A DNA stretch of 64,000 nt from Pelomonas sp. CA6 (lineage in GTDB: Bacteria; Pseudomonadota; Gammaproteobacteria; Burkholderiales; Burkholderiaceae_C), in the NCBI RefSeq assembly GCF_022549225.1, contig NZ_JAKZFD010000004.1, positions 124,001 through 188,000 on the forward strand, in the 5' to 3' direction. The translations under genes were made by a program, and so were the position numbers. Of this stretch, positions 54,549 to 62,055 are shown piece after piece. Positions within the stretch are counted from its first letter, which is position 1. Every line of letters begins with the position of its first letter. The notes below the pieces were generated by a model, which was not told the DNA's origin, searched no databases, and saw only the letters and a program-made list of their open reading frames with translations.

Positions 54549-55105
54549 AGGAAATGGCGCGCCAGCGCCATCACCAGCAGCGTACATCCGGCCGCGACCA
54601 GGTCGTCGAAGAGAATCCCGAAGCCCTGGACCCAGCCGACGCGCGCGCCGCGCTCGCCCTTGAACAGCCGGTCGGCCCAGCCGACCGGGCCGGGCTTGGC
54701 GGCGTCGAAGAAGCGGAACAACGCAAAGGCCAGCGCCTGCCACGCCAGGCCTGCGGGCATCACCAGCCACAGCACCAGCCAGAACGCGATCACCTCGTCC
54801 CAGACCACCGCGCCAGGATCGGGCGTGTTCAGATGGCGCGCGGTCACGGTGCAGGCCCACCAGCCCAGCAACAGGCCGCCCGCCAGCACCACGCCCCAGG
54901 CAGCGGGGCTGAGCCAGAGGTCCAGCACCAGATAGGCCAGCCAGGCCCACAGCGTGCCCACCGTGCCGGGGGCCTTGGGCGACAGCCCGCTGCCAAAGCC
55001 CAGCGCGATCCAATGCGCCGGATGAGACCCCATGAAGCGCGCACTGGCGCGCCGCGGCGCGGTGTCCTCGCGTTCGCCGCCGGGCGGCAGTTCGGTACTG
55101 CTCAT
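54542..55105 (-). CDS. pgpA: Phosphatidylglycerophosphatase A
   Basis: Inner-membrane enzyme that dephosphorylates phosphatidylglycerophosphate to phosphatidylglycerol. It has 187 residues. The family segments are ALGFGSGLSPKAPGTVGTLW, VVWDEVIAFW and ILFDDLVAAG, with several hydrophobic helices between them. The ATG at 55105 overlaps the thiL stop (ATGA). The thiL-pgpA-pncC order is common in proteobacteria. Confidence 0.94.
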   Translation of the reverse strand: MSSTELPPGGEREDTAPRRASARFMGSHPAHWIALGFGSGLSPKAPGTVGTLWAWLAYLVLDLWLSPAAWGVVLAGGLLLGWWACTVTARHLNTPDPGAVVWDEVIAFWLVLWLVMPAGLAWQALAFALFRFFDAAKPGPVGWADRLFKGERGARVGWVQGFGILFDDLVAAGCTLLVMALARHFLT

Positions 55106-56067
55106 GACTTGAAGTGGTCGAAGCCGTCCGGCATCGCGGACAGGAACTGGCCCGCCTCGTCCAGCACGCGCAGCCCGGCTTGGGCGTCGATGCAGCCCAC
55201 GCAGGTGACCGGTGTCGCGCAGGCCGCCGCGGCGGCGCGCACCGCGGCCTGTTCGGCCGCGGGGGCGGTGAACACCAGCTCGTAATCGTCGCCGCCCGCC
55301 AACAGGCAAAGCCGTTGCAGGGCCGCCGGCTGCGCGGCCAGCACCTCGGAGCGCGGCAGCGCGGCCAGCGCCAGCGTCGCACCGACGCCCGAGCGCTTCA
55401 GCACATGGCCCAGATCGCCCAGCAGGCCGTCCGACAGGTCGATCGCGCTGCTTGCCAGCCCGCGCAACGCCTGCCCCAGCGCCACGCGCGGTTGCGGGCA
55501 CTCCATCGCGTCGCGCACCCGCTGGAACTGTTCGCCCGGCAGGGCCACGCGGCCGCGGAACATTTCCAGCGCGAGCCGCGCGTCGCCCAGGCGTCCGCTG
55601 ACCCAAATCTGGTCGCCGGGACGCGCCCCGTCACGCAACAAGGCCTGGCCGCGCGGCGCCTCGCCCATCACGGTGATGCTGATGTTCAGCGGGCCGGCCG
55701 TGGTGTCGCCGCCGGCCAGCACGATGCCGTGGACGTCCGCCAGCGCGAACAGGCCCTCGGCAAAGCCGGCGAGAAAGGTCTCGTCCGCCCGCGGCAAGGC
55801 CAGCGACAGGAAGAAGGCCCGCGGCGTGGCACCACAGGCCGCCAGATCACTGAGGTTCACCGCCAGGGCCTTGTGGCCCAGGCGCTCGGGCGCCACGGTG
55901 GAGAGGAAATGCCGGCCCTCGACCAGCATGTCCGTGGAAACCAGCCACTGCATGCCCGGCGTCGGGCCCAGCACCGCGCAGTCGTCGCCGATTCCCTGGA
56001 CGACCACCCCGCCTTCGCCGCGGCCAGGGCGCGTGAAGAAGCGCGCGATCAGATCGAATTCACCCAT
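55102..56067 (-). CDS. thiL: Thiamine-monophosphate kinase
   Basis: Phosphorylates thiamine monophosphate to thiamine pyrophosphate, the last step of the pathway. It has 321 residues of the PurM-like fold. VQGIGDDCAVL near the N-terminus, STDMLVEGRHF and DLSDGLLGDLGHVL are metal- and ATP-binding segments. MGEFDLIARFF is the typical start. Divergent from maeB across 124 bp. Confidence 0.95.
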   Translation of the reverse strand: MGEFDLIARFFTRPGRGEGGVVVQGIGDDCAVLGPTPGMQWLVSTDMLVEGRHFLSTVAPERLGHKALAVNLSDLAACGATPRAFFLSLALPRADETFLAGFAEGLFALADVHGIVLAGGDTTAGPLNISITVMGEAPRGQALLRDGARPGDQIWVSGRLGDARLALEMFRGRVALPGEQFQRVRDAMECPQPRVALGQALRGLASSAIDLSDGLLGDLGHVLKRSGVGATLALAALPRSEVLAAQPAALQRLCLLAGGDDYELVFTAPAAEQAAVRAAAAACATPVTCVGCIDAQAGLRVLDEAGQFLSAMPDGFDHFKS

Positions 56068-56158
56068 GGCCGCATTGTCGCCCGCCTCGCCCCGGGGTTC
56101 GCTCCATGCGCATTCGGCATACGCAGGAACCGCACTGCCGCGATCGCGGAGCGACTCC

Positions 56159-56164
56159 TACAAT
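56159..56164 (+). promoter_or_regulatory. -10 element upstream of maeB (TACAAT)
   Basis: TACAAT in the context CTCCTACAATCG, 27 nt before the start codon. The -35 is weak. Confidence 0.4.
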
Positions 56165-56191
56165 CGCCGACCCGCTCTTCAATTGCCGATC

Positions 56192-58486
56192 ATGTCCACG
56201 TCCGAACAGAAACGCGCCCAGCTCCGCCAGGCTGCCCTGGAGTACCACGAGTTCCCGACGCCCGGCAAGATCGCCGTCGCGCCCACCAAGCAGCTGGTCA
56301 ACCAGCGCGATCTGGCGCTGGCCTATTCACCCGGGGTGGCCGCCGCCTGCGAGGAAATCGTCGCCGATCCGGCCAACGCCTTCCGCTACACCTCGCGCGG
56401 CAACCTGGTCGCGGTGGTGACCAACGGCACCGCGGTCCTGGGCCTGGGCGACATCGGCCCGCTGGCCTCCAAGCCGGTGATGGAAGGCAAGGGCGTGCTG
56501 TTCAAGAAGTTCGCCGGCATCGACGTCTTCGACCTCGAGATTCAGGAAAAAGACCTCGACAAACTGGTCGACGTGATCGCCGCGCTGGAGCCCACCTTCG
56601 GCGGCATCAACCTGGAAGACATCAAGGCGCCGGACTGCTTCTACGTCGAACGCAAGCTGCGCGAGCGGATGAAGATCCCGGTCTTCCACGATGACCAGCA
56701 CGGCACGGCCATCGTCGTCGGCGCGGCGTTGCTCAACGGGCTGAAGGTCCAGGGCAAGGACATCAAGAAGGTCAAGCTGGTCACCTCCGGCGCGGGCGCC
56801 GCGGCGCTGGCCTGCCTGAGCCTGCTGGTCAAGCTGGGCCTGCCGCGCGAGAACATCTGGGTGACCGACCTCGCCGGCGTGGTCTACGAGGGCCGCACCG
56901 AACTGATGGACCCGGACAAGGCCTTGTTCGCGCAAAAGACCGACGCGCGCAGCCTGCGCGAGGTGATCGCCGGCGCCGACGTCTTCCTGGGCCTGTCGGC
57001 CGGCGGCGTGCTCAAGGCCGACATGGTGGCCAGCATGGCGGCCCATCCGCTGATCTTCGCGCTGGCCAACCCCACGCCGGAGATCCTGCCCGAGGAAGTC
57101 AAGGCGGTGCGCGACGACGCCATCATGGCCACCGGCCGCACGGACTACCCGAACCAGGTCAACAACGTCCTGTGCTTCCCCTACATCTTCCGCGGCGCGC
57201 TGGACTGCGGCGCCACGACCATCACCGACGAGATGGAAATCGCCGCGGTGCATGCGATCGCCGAGCTGGCGCAGGCCGAGCAGAGCGAGGTCGTCGCCGC
57301 CGCCTATGCTGGCGCGACGCTGAGCTTCGGCCCCGACTACCTGATCCCCAAGCCCTTTGACCCGCGGCTGATGATCAAGATCGCTCCCGCGGTGGCCCAG
57401 GCCGCCGAGGACTCGGGCGTGGCGCTGCGCCCCATCCAGGACTGGGACAGCTATCGAGAGAAGCTGCAGAGCTTCGTCTATGCCTCGGGCACGACGATGA
57501 AGCCCATCTTCAACCTGGCCAAGCGGGCCGTGCACAAGCGCGTCGCCTACGCCGAGGGCGAGGAGGAGCGCGTGCTGCGCGCGGTGCAGGTCGTGGTCGA
57601 CGAAGGCCTGGCGCGTCCGACGCTGATCGGCCGTCCCGCCGTGATCGCCGAGCGCTGCGAGCGCTTCGGCCTGCGTCTGCAGGAGGGCCGAGACTACGAC
57701 GTGGTCAACGTCGAGCAGGACCACCGCTACCGCGACTACTGGCAGACCTACCACCGCATGGCCGAGCGCAAGGGCGTGACCCAGCAGCTCGCCAAGATCG
57801 AGATGCGCCGCCGCCTGACCCTGATCGGCTGCATGCTGCTGAACAAGGGCGAAGTCGACGGCATGCTCTGCGGGACCTGGAGCAACACCGCGATGCACCT
57901 GCAGTACATCGACCAGGTCATCGGCAAGCGCCCCGGCGTCAAGACCTATGCCTGCATGAACGGGCTGATCCTCCCCGGACGCCAGGTCATGCTGGTCGAC
58001 ACCCACGTCAATTACGACCCCACCGCCGAACAGATCGCCGAGATCACCATCATGGCCGCCGAGGAGATGATGCGCTTCGGACTGCGCCCCAAGGCGGCGC
58101 TGCTGTCGCACAGCAACTTCGGCTCCAGCAACTGCCCGTCGGCGGTAAAGATGCGCGATGCGCTGGCGCTGATCCAGCAGACCGCGCCCTGGCTGGAGGT
58201 CGACGGCGAAATGCACGGCGACACCGCGCTGGACGCCAACTACCGCGCCCAGCTGATGCCGCGCTCCACGCTCAGCGGCGAGGCCAACCTGCTGGTGCTG
58301 CCCAACATCGACGCTGCCAACATCAGCTACAACCTGCTGAAGACCGCGGCCGGCGGCGGCATCGCGATCGGCCCGGTGCTGCTGGGCGCGGCCAAGCCGG
58401 TCCATGTGCTGACGCCGTCCGCCACCGTTCGCCGCATCGTCAACATGACTGCGCTGACCGTGGCCGACGCCAACGCCGCGCGCTGA
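56192..58486 (+). CDS. maeB: NADP-dependent malic enzyme (MaeB type, with PTA domain)
   Basis: Oxidatively decarboxylates malate to pyruvate. It has 764 residues: malic N-domain (about 1-150), NAD(P)-binding malic M-domain (about 160-400, with [20 protein letters not shown]) and a C-terminal phosphotransacetylase-like regulatory domain (about 430-760). [16 protein letters not shown] is the catalytic signature. Full length. The C-terminal domain makes regulation by acetyl-CoA likely, from family knowledge. Confidence 0.97.
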   Translation: MSTSEQKRAQLRQAALEYHEFPTPGKIAVAPTKQLVNQRDLALAYSPGVAAACEEIVADPANAFRYTSRGNLVAVVTNGTAVLGLGDIGPLASKPVMEGKGVLFKKFAGIDVFDLEIQEKDLDKLVDVIAALEPTFGGINLEDIKAPDCFYVERKLRERMKIPVFHDDQHGTAIVVGAALLNGLKVQGKDIKKVKLVTSGAGAAALACLSLLVKLGLPRENIWVTDLAGVVYEGRTELMDPDKALFAQKTDARSLREVIAGADVFLGLSAGGVLKADMVASMAAHPLIFALANPTPEILPEEVKAVRDDAIMATGRTDYPNQVNNVLCFPYIFRGALDCGATTITDEMEIAAVHAIAELAQAEQSEVVAAAYAGATLSFGPDYLIPKPFDPRLMIKIAPAVAQAAEDSGVALRPIQDWDSYREKLQSFVYASGTTMKPIFNLAKRAVHKRVAYAEGEEERVLRAVQVVVDEGLARPTLIGRPAVIAERCERFGLRLQEGRDYDVVNVEQDHRYRDYWQTYHRMAERKGVTQQLAKIEMRRRLTLIGCMLLNKGEVDGMLCGTWSNTAMHLQYIDQVIGKRPGVKTYACMNGLILPGRQVMLVDTHVNYDPTAEQIAEITIMAAEEMMRFGLRPKAALLSHSNFGSSNCPSAVKMRDALALIQQTAPWLEVDGEMHGDTALDANYRAQLMPRSTLSGEANLLVLPNIDAANISYNLLKTAAGGGIAIGPVLLGAAKPVHVLTPSATVRRIVNMTALTVADANAAR

Positions 58487-58527
58487 ATCCGGTGCCGCCG
58501 GGCCCGCTGCGGACCGGCATCCGCTCG

Positions 58528-58566
58528 CGCCCGCCGCCCCCTCGAGGGGGCCGGCGGGCGTTTTTT
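58528..58566 (+). terminator. Intrinsic terminator after maeB
   Basis: Long GC-rich arms (CGCCCGCCGCCCC and GGGGCCGGCGGGCG, one bulge) around CTCGAG are followed by six T at 58561-58566. Confidence 0.9.
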
Positions 58567-58781
58567 CATGCCCGTTTCCGCTGAGATCTGAGCGGTGTCC
58601 CACGACCCGATAGCCGTCGCGAAGGCCCGCTAAGGCCTTGAAGCGCGCTCGGCAATACAAAAGTTTGCACCGGCTCACCAGCGCTGATTTCCGCAGGAAT
58701 CCCCCGTATACGCCTACTGATTTCAGACAGTAAGCGCATGCTCACATTGCTTCAATATGAGGCAAGAGCAAGCCCCCCGGC

Positions 58782-58810
58782 TTGAGAAACTTCGGCGCCT
58801 TCGGTACCAT
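58782..58810 (+). promoter_or_regulatory. Sigma-70 promoter of the RNase/barstar pair
   Basis: TTGAGA (58782-58787), 17-bp spacer, TACCAT (58805-58810). Transcription would begin near 58816, about 20 nt before the GTG start at 58838, which supports that start over the ATG at 58757. Confidence 0.6.
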
Positions 58811-58837
58811 GAGGGCTTCAGGATTCAGGGTAAACCC

Positions 58838-59248
58838 GTGTTTTTGCTCGACAAGTCGGCGATCAGGGCCACTTGGCACCGCCTCGGTGCCGCCACGCTG
58901 ATCGCGGCCACTCTCGCGGCCGGTCAAGTGGCTCAGGCCCGCGAATCGACACCTCGGCAGGACACAGTCGCCTTGTCGGCACTGCCGGCCGAGGCTCAGA
59001 ACACCTACCGCCTGATCCATGTCGGCGGCCCCTTCCCCTACGACAAGGACGGCTCGGTGTTCGGAAATCGGGAACGCCTGCTGCCGGTCAAGGCACGAGG
59101 CTATTACCGCGAATATACCGTGAAGACGCCGAGGGCCCGCAACCGCGGGGCGCGGCGGCTGGTCTGTGGCGGCAAGCCGCCCACCACGCCTGATGTCTGC
59201 TATTACACCGACGACCACTACGCCAGCTTCAAGCGCGTGGCGGAGTGA
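58838..59248 (+). CDS. Secreted guanyl-specific ribonuclease (RNase Sa/barnase-like)
   Basis: A 136-residue predicted exported RNase of the microbial N1/T1 superfamily. The signal peptide spans about 1-36 (hydrophobic LGAATLIAATLAAG, end QVAQA). The mature part follows the RNase Sa pattern: ALPAEAQNTYRLI, GGPFPYDKDGSVFGNRE, catalytic Glu in YREYTVKTP, catalytic Arg in RNRGARRLV and catalytic His in DDHYASF. Two cysteines (LVCGG and DVCYY) could form a disulfide. I chose the GTG start at 58838 for its position after the promoter. The next gene encodes its likely inhibitor. Confidence 0.88.
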   Translation: MFLLDKSAIRATWHRLGAATLIAATLAAGQVAQARESTPRQDTVALSALPAEAQNTYRLIHVGGPFPYDKDGSVFGNRERLLPVKARGYYREYTVKTPRARNRGARRLVCGGKPPTTPDVCYYTDDHYASFKRVAE

Positions 59249-59289
59249 GCGGCGGTGCGGGTTTTTGAACTTTGAGGAGGAACGTGACC

Positions 59290-59685
59290 ATGCTGTTGCA
59301 GACCGTCCGTCCCAACATCGTGCAGGCCATCCGGGCCTACAGGGTCGAGGACTTGATGCAAGCCGCTCAGGGCGCGGGCCAGCATTTCCTGTACGCCAGC
59401 CTCGCCGACGCCGAGACCAAGCAGGATGTGCTGGAGCAGATCGCCCAGTCCTTTCTATTTCCGGCGCATTTCGGCAAGAACCTGGATGCGCTGTACGACT
59501 GCATGACCGATCTGGTCCACAAGTCGGGCAGCCAGCCAGGTTTTGTCGTCGTGCTGGATCAGCTGCCCGACCATGCCCGCTTCGACCGCGAGGCGCGCGA
59601 GCAGCTGCTGGATGTGTTCCGGGATGCCGCGGACTTCTGGGGGGAACGAAAAATCCCCTTCCGATGTTTTTATTCTTTTCGGTAG
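59290..59685 (+). CDS. Barstar-family RNase inhibitor
   Basis: A 131-residue cytoplasmic protein of the barstar family, which blocks the active site of barnase-type RNases. The conserved segment FPAHFGKNLDALYDCMTDL holds the helix and acidic residue that enter the RNase active site. The ATG at 59290 is 9 nt after a strong AGGAGG (59275-59280); a GTG six bases earlier is a less likely start. It lies 41 bp after the RNase gene and protects the producer from any RNase retained inside. Confidence 0.9.
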   Translation: MLLQTVRPNIVQAIRAYRVEDLMQAAQGAGQHFLYASLADAETKQDVLEQIAQSFLFPAHFGKNLDALYDCMTDLVHKSGSQPGFVVVLDQLPDHARFDREAREQLLDVFRDAADFWGERKIPFRCFYSFR

Positions 59686-59719
59686 CCCGCTCCCAGGAAA
59701 ACGGGTCATGGGAGCGGGC
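59685..59719. terminator. Hairpin at the end of the barstar gene
   Basis: Perfect 11-bp arms GCCCGCTCCCA (59685-59695) and TGGGAGCGGGC (59709-59719) begin at the last base of the stop codon. There is no T-run on either strand, so it may act as an RNA-stabilising hairpin or a dispersed palindrome and not a full terminator. Confidence 0.5.
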
Positions 59720-59886
59720 GACTGAGGTGGCCCAACAGCCGGTGATCAAAAGCACCAAGACGAATCCGAACCCCAACTTCGGCATGAACATGCCGATGAT
59801 GTGCAGCGCGTTCGATACCTCGATGTGGCTCAACGCGGCCTGAACGCCGCGCATCGTCCGCCAGACGATGTGCCCCCGGGAAAGAA

Positions 59887-59909
59887 AAAGCCCTCCGCCG
59901 GAGGGCTTT
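59887..59909 (-). terminator. Intrinsic terminator after ksgA
   Basis: The arms AAAGCCCTCC (59887-59896) and GGAGGGCTTT (59900-59909) make a 10-bp stem. On the minus strand it is followed by TTCTTT and lies 35 nt beyond the ksgA stop. The plus strand also has some T after it. Confidence 0.8.
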
Positions 59910-59944
59910 CTTCATGGGCGCGGGAACAGCCGCCTGCGCCTTGA

Positions 59945-60724
59945 TCAGTCCAGGCTCTGCGCCAGCGCGACGAACTCCTGCACCGGCACCTCCTCGGCGC
60001 GGCGCTGCAGGTCGAAGTCGCCGCCATAGCCTCGCGCCTCCAGCCAACGCCCCAGGCTGTGGCGCAGCAGCTTGCGGCGCTGCGAGAAGGCGCTGGCCAC
60101 CAGCTCGCTGAGCAGCCGGGCATCCAGCGCCGCCGGCTCGGCGCGCGGCAGCATGCGCACGATGGCCGAATCCACCCGCGGCGGCGGGTCGAAGGCCTCA
60201 GGCGGCACGTCAAACAGCCATTCAACGTCGTAGCGCCACTGCAGCATCACGCTGAGCCGGCCGTAGTCCTTGCCGCCCGGCTCGGCGGCCATGCGATCCA
60301 CGACCTCCTTCTGCAGCATGAAATGCTGGTCCACCACCTGATCCACGAAGTTCAGCAAATGGAAGAGGATGGGCGAGGAGATGTTGTAGGGCAGATTGCC
60401 GACCACACGCAGCTTGCGTCCACGCTCGGCAGCCAGCGCCGCGAAGTCCACCTGCAGCACATCGGACTCGACGACATTCAGATCGCCCCGCTTGCGCAGG
60501 CGCGCCGCCAGGTCGCGATCCAGCTCGACCACGGTCAGCGGCTGGCTGGACGCCGGCAGGCGCGCCAGCAGCGGCAGCGTCATCGCCCCAAGGCCGGGGC
60601 CGATCTCCACCATGGACTCGTTGTCGCCCGGGGCGATGGCGTCGACGATCGCGTCGATCACCGCGCGATCGGTCAGGAAGTGCTGGCCGAAGCGCTTGCG
60701 TGCGACGTGGCTCAATCCAGCCAT
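59945..60724 (-). CDS. ksgA: 16S rRNA dimethyladenosine transferase
   Basis: Dimethylates two adjacent adenines in helix 45 of 16S rRNA during 30S maturation. It has 259 residues. [11 protein letters not shown] and the SAM-binding [18 protein letters not shown] are near the N-terminus, and the catalytic NLPYNISSP motif lies at about 120. The start at 60724 gives [14 protein letters not shown] and overlaps surA by 13 bp. pdxA, often found between surA and ksgA, is absent. Confidence 0.97.
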   Translation of the reverse strand: MAGLSHVARKRFGQHFLTDRAVIDAIVDAIAPGDNESMVEIGPGLGAMTLPLLARLPASSQPLTVVELDRDLAARLRKRGDLNVVESDVLQVDFAALAAERGRKLRVVGNLPYNISSPILFHLLNFVDQVVDQHFMLQKEVVDRMAAEPGGKDYGRLSVMLQWRYDVEWLFDVPPEAFDPPPRVDSAIVRMLPRAEPAALDARLLSELVASAFSQRRKLLRHSLGRWLEARGYGGDFDLQRRAEEVPVQEFVALAQSLD

Positions 60725-62055
60725 TCCCGGGTTTCGACGAAGGCGCGGGCCCGCAGGTCCTTGACCCATTCGCCGTAGGCTTCGTCGTACTTGCGTTCGC
60801 GCAGCGCGGTGCGCGCCTGCTCGCGCAGTTGCTTGTTCTCCATCACCACGTCGCGACGCTCCAACACCTGGATCAGGTGGATGCCGAAACGCGACATCAC
60901 AGGCTCGGAGATGCCGCCCAGCGGCAGGGCGTTCATCGCCTCCTCGAATTCGGGCACAAAGCCGCCGGACGAGACCCAGCCCAGGTCGCCGCCGCCTTCG
61001 GCGCTGCCGTCCTCGGAATTCTGGCGCGCGATCTGCTCGAAGGTGGCGCGGCCGGCCTCGATCTGGCGCTTGAACTCGCGCATGCGCAAGGCCGCCTGTT
61101 CGGCGCTCAGCTGGGCCGAGGGCCGCAGCAGCACATGGCGCGCATGGGTCTGCAGCACCATGTTCAGGGAGCTGCCCTTCTGGCGCTCCACCAGCTTCAT
61201 CACGTGGAAGCCGGCACCGGAACGCAGCAGCGTCGCGCTCACTTCGCCGCTCTTCAAGTCCTTGACCGCTTCGACAAAGAGGTCTGGCAGGCGGTCCGCC
61301 GGACGCATGCCGATCTCGCCGCCACGCGCCTTGTTGGCGTCCTCGGAGACCTCGGCCGCGACCTTGGCAAAATCTTCGCCCGCCTTGACGCGGTCCAGCG
61401 CCGCCTGAGCCTTGGCGCGGCGTTCGGCCTCCACGGCGGGCGACGCGCCCTCGGGGACGGGGACCAGGATCTGCGCCACGTTGATCATGGCGCGTTCCTG
61501 AGCGGCGGCCTGGCGCTCCTCCAGGTAGCGGTCGATGTCGCCGTCGGTGATGCGGATGCGGCCCTGCACCTCGCGCTCGCGCACGCGCTCGCTCATCAGC
61601 TGGTCGCGCAGGTTTTCGCGGAAGCGCTTGTAGTCCATGCCCTCGGCCTTCAGGCGCTCGCGCAGCTGCTCCATCGTGAGCTTGTTCTGGGCGGCCACGT
61701 TGCCCACCACGCGATCCAGCTCGGCTTCGTCGACGCGCGGGCCGTTTTCGCGCGCATAGGTGACGATGACGCGGTCCTCGATCAGCGCGTCCAGCGCCTG
61801 CTTGCGCAGCAGCTCCGGGTCCGCGTTGTCGCCGCGGCGGCGCGCCTCTTCGCGCAGCCGCTCGACGCGCTGGACCACCTCGCTGGCGGCCACGACGTCG
61901 GAGTTCACCACCGCGGCGATGTAGTCGCCGGGTTTCAGGGTTGCCGCCGCAGCCGGCGTCGAGCCCTGGGCATGCACGCTGGCGCCGGCCATGGCCAGCA
62001 GGATCGCGGCCGCGCTGGCCAGGCAGTTCTTACGCATCGACAGGAATTCAGTCAT
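60712..62055 (-). CDS. surA: Periplasmic chaperone SurA (peptidyl-prolyl isomerase)
   Basis: Escorts unfolded outer-membrane proteins to the BAM complex. It has 447 residues. The signal peptide contains [20 protein letters not shown] and ends SVHAQ. The N-terminal chaperone region (about 45-175) is followed by two parvulin domains (about 180-285 and 295-400, starting near [11 protein letters not shown] and [11 protein letters not shown]). The ATG at 62055 overlaps the lptD stop; a second ATG at 62037 would give a more classical signal peptide and is a real alternative. Confidence 0.94.
   Translation of the reverse strand: MTEFLSMRKNCLASAAAILLAMAGASVHAQGSTPAAAATLKPGDYIAAVVNSDVVAASEVVQRVERLREEARRRGDNADPELLRKQALDALIEDRVIVTYARENGPRVDEAELDRVVGNVAAQNKLTMEQLRERLKAEGMDYKRFRENLRDQLMSERVREREVQGRIRITDGDIDRYLEERQAAAQERAMINVAQILVPVPEGASPAVEAERRAKAQAALDRVKAGEDFAKVAAEVSEDANKARGGEIGMRPADRLPDLFVEAVKDLKSGEVSATLLRSGAGFHVMKLVERQKGSSLNMVLQTHARHVLLRPSAQLSAEQAALRMREFKRQIEAGRATFEQIARQNSEDGSAEGGGDLGWVSSGGFVPEFEEAMNALPLGGISEPVMSRFGIHLIQVLERRDVVMENKQLREQARTALRERKYDEAYGEWVKDLRARAFVETREWLD

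Larger units (their letters stand above)
58487..58837. other. Intergenic stretch between maeB and the RNase gene
   Basis: It holds the maeB terminator at 58528-58566 and a sigma-70-like promoter at 58782-58810. The about 215 bp between them are less GC-rich than the surroundings and contain no supportable frame. A 27-codon in-frame extension of the RNase gene from 58757 overlaps the promoter and is not used. Confidence 0.7.

Noticed and set aside
58757-58837. Longer RNase start at the ATG 58757
   Set aside because: The added residues are charged, would spoil the signal peptide, and lie over or upstream of the predicted promoter.
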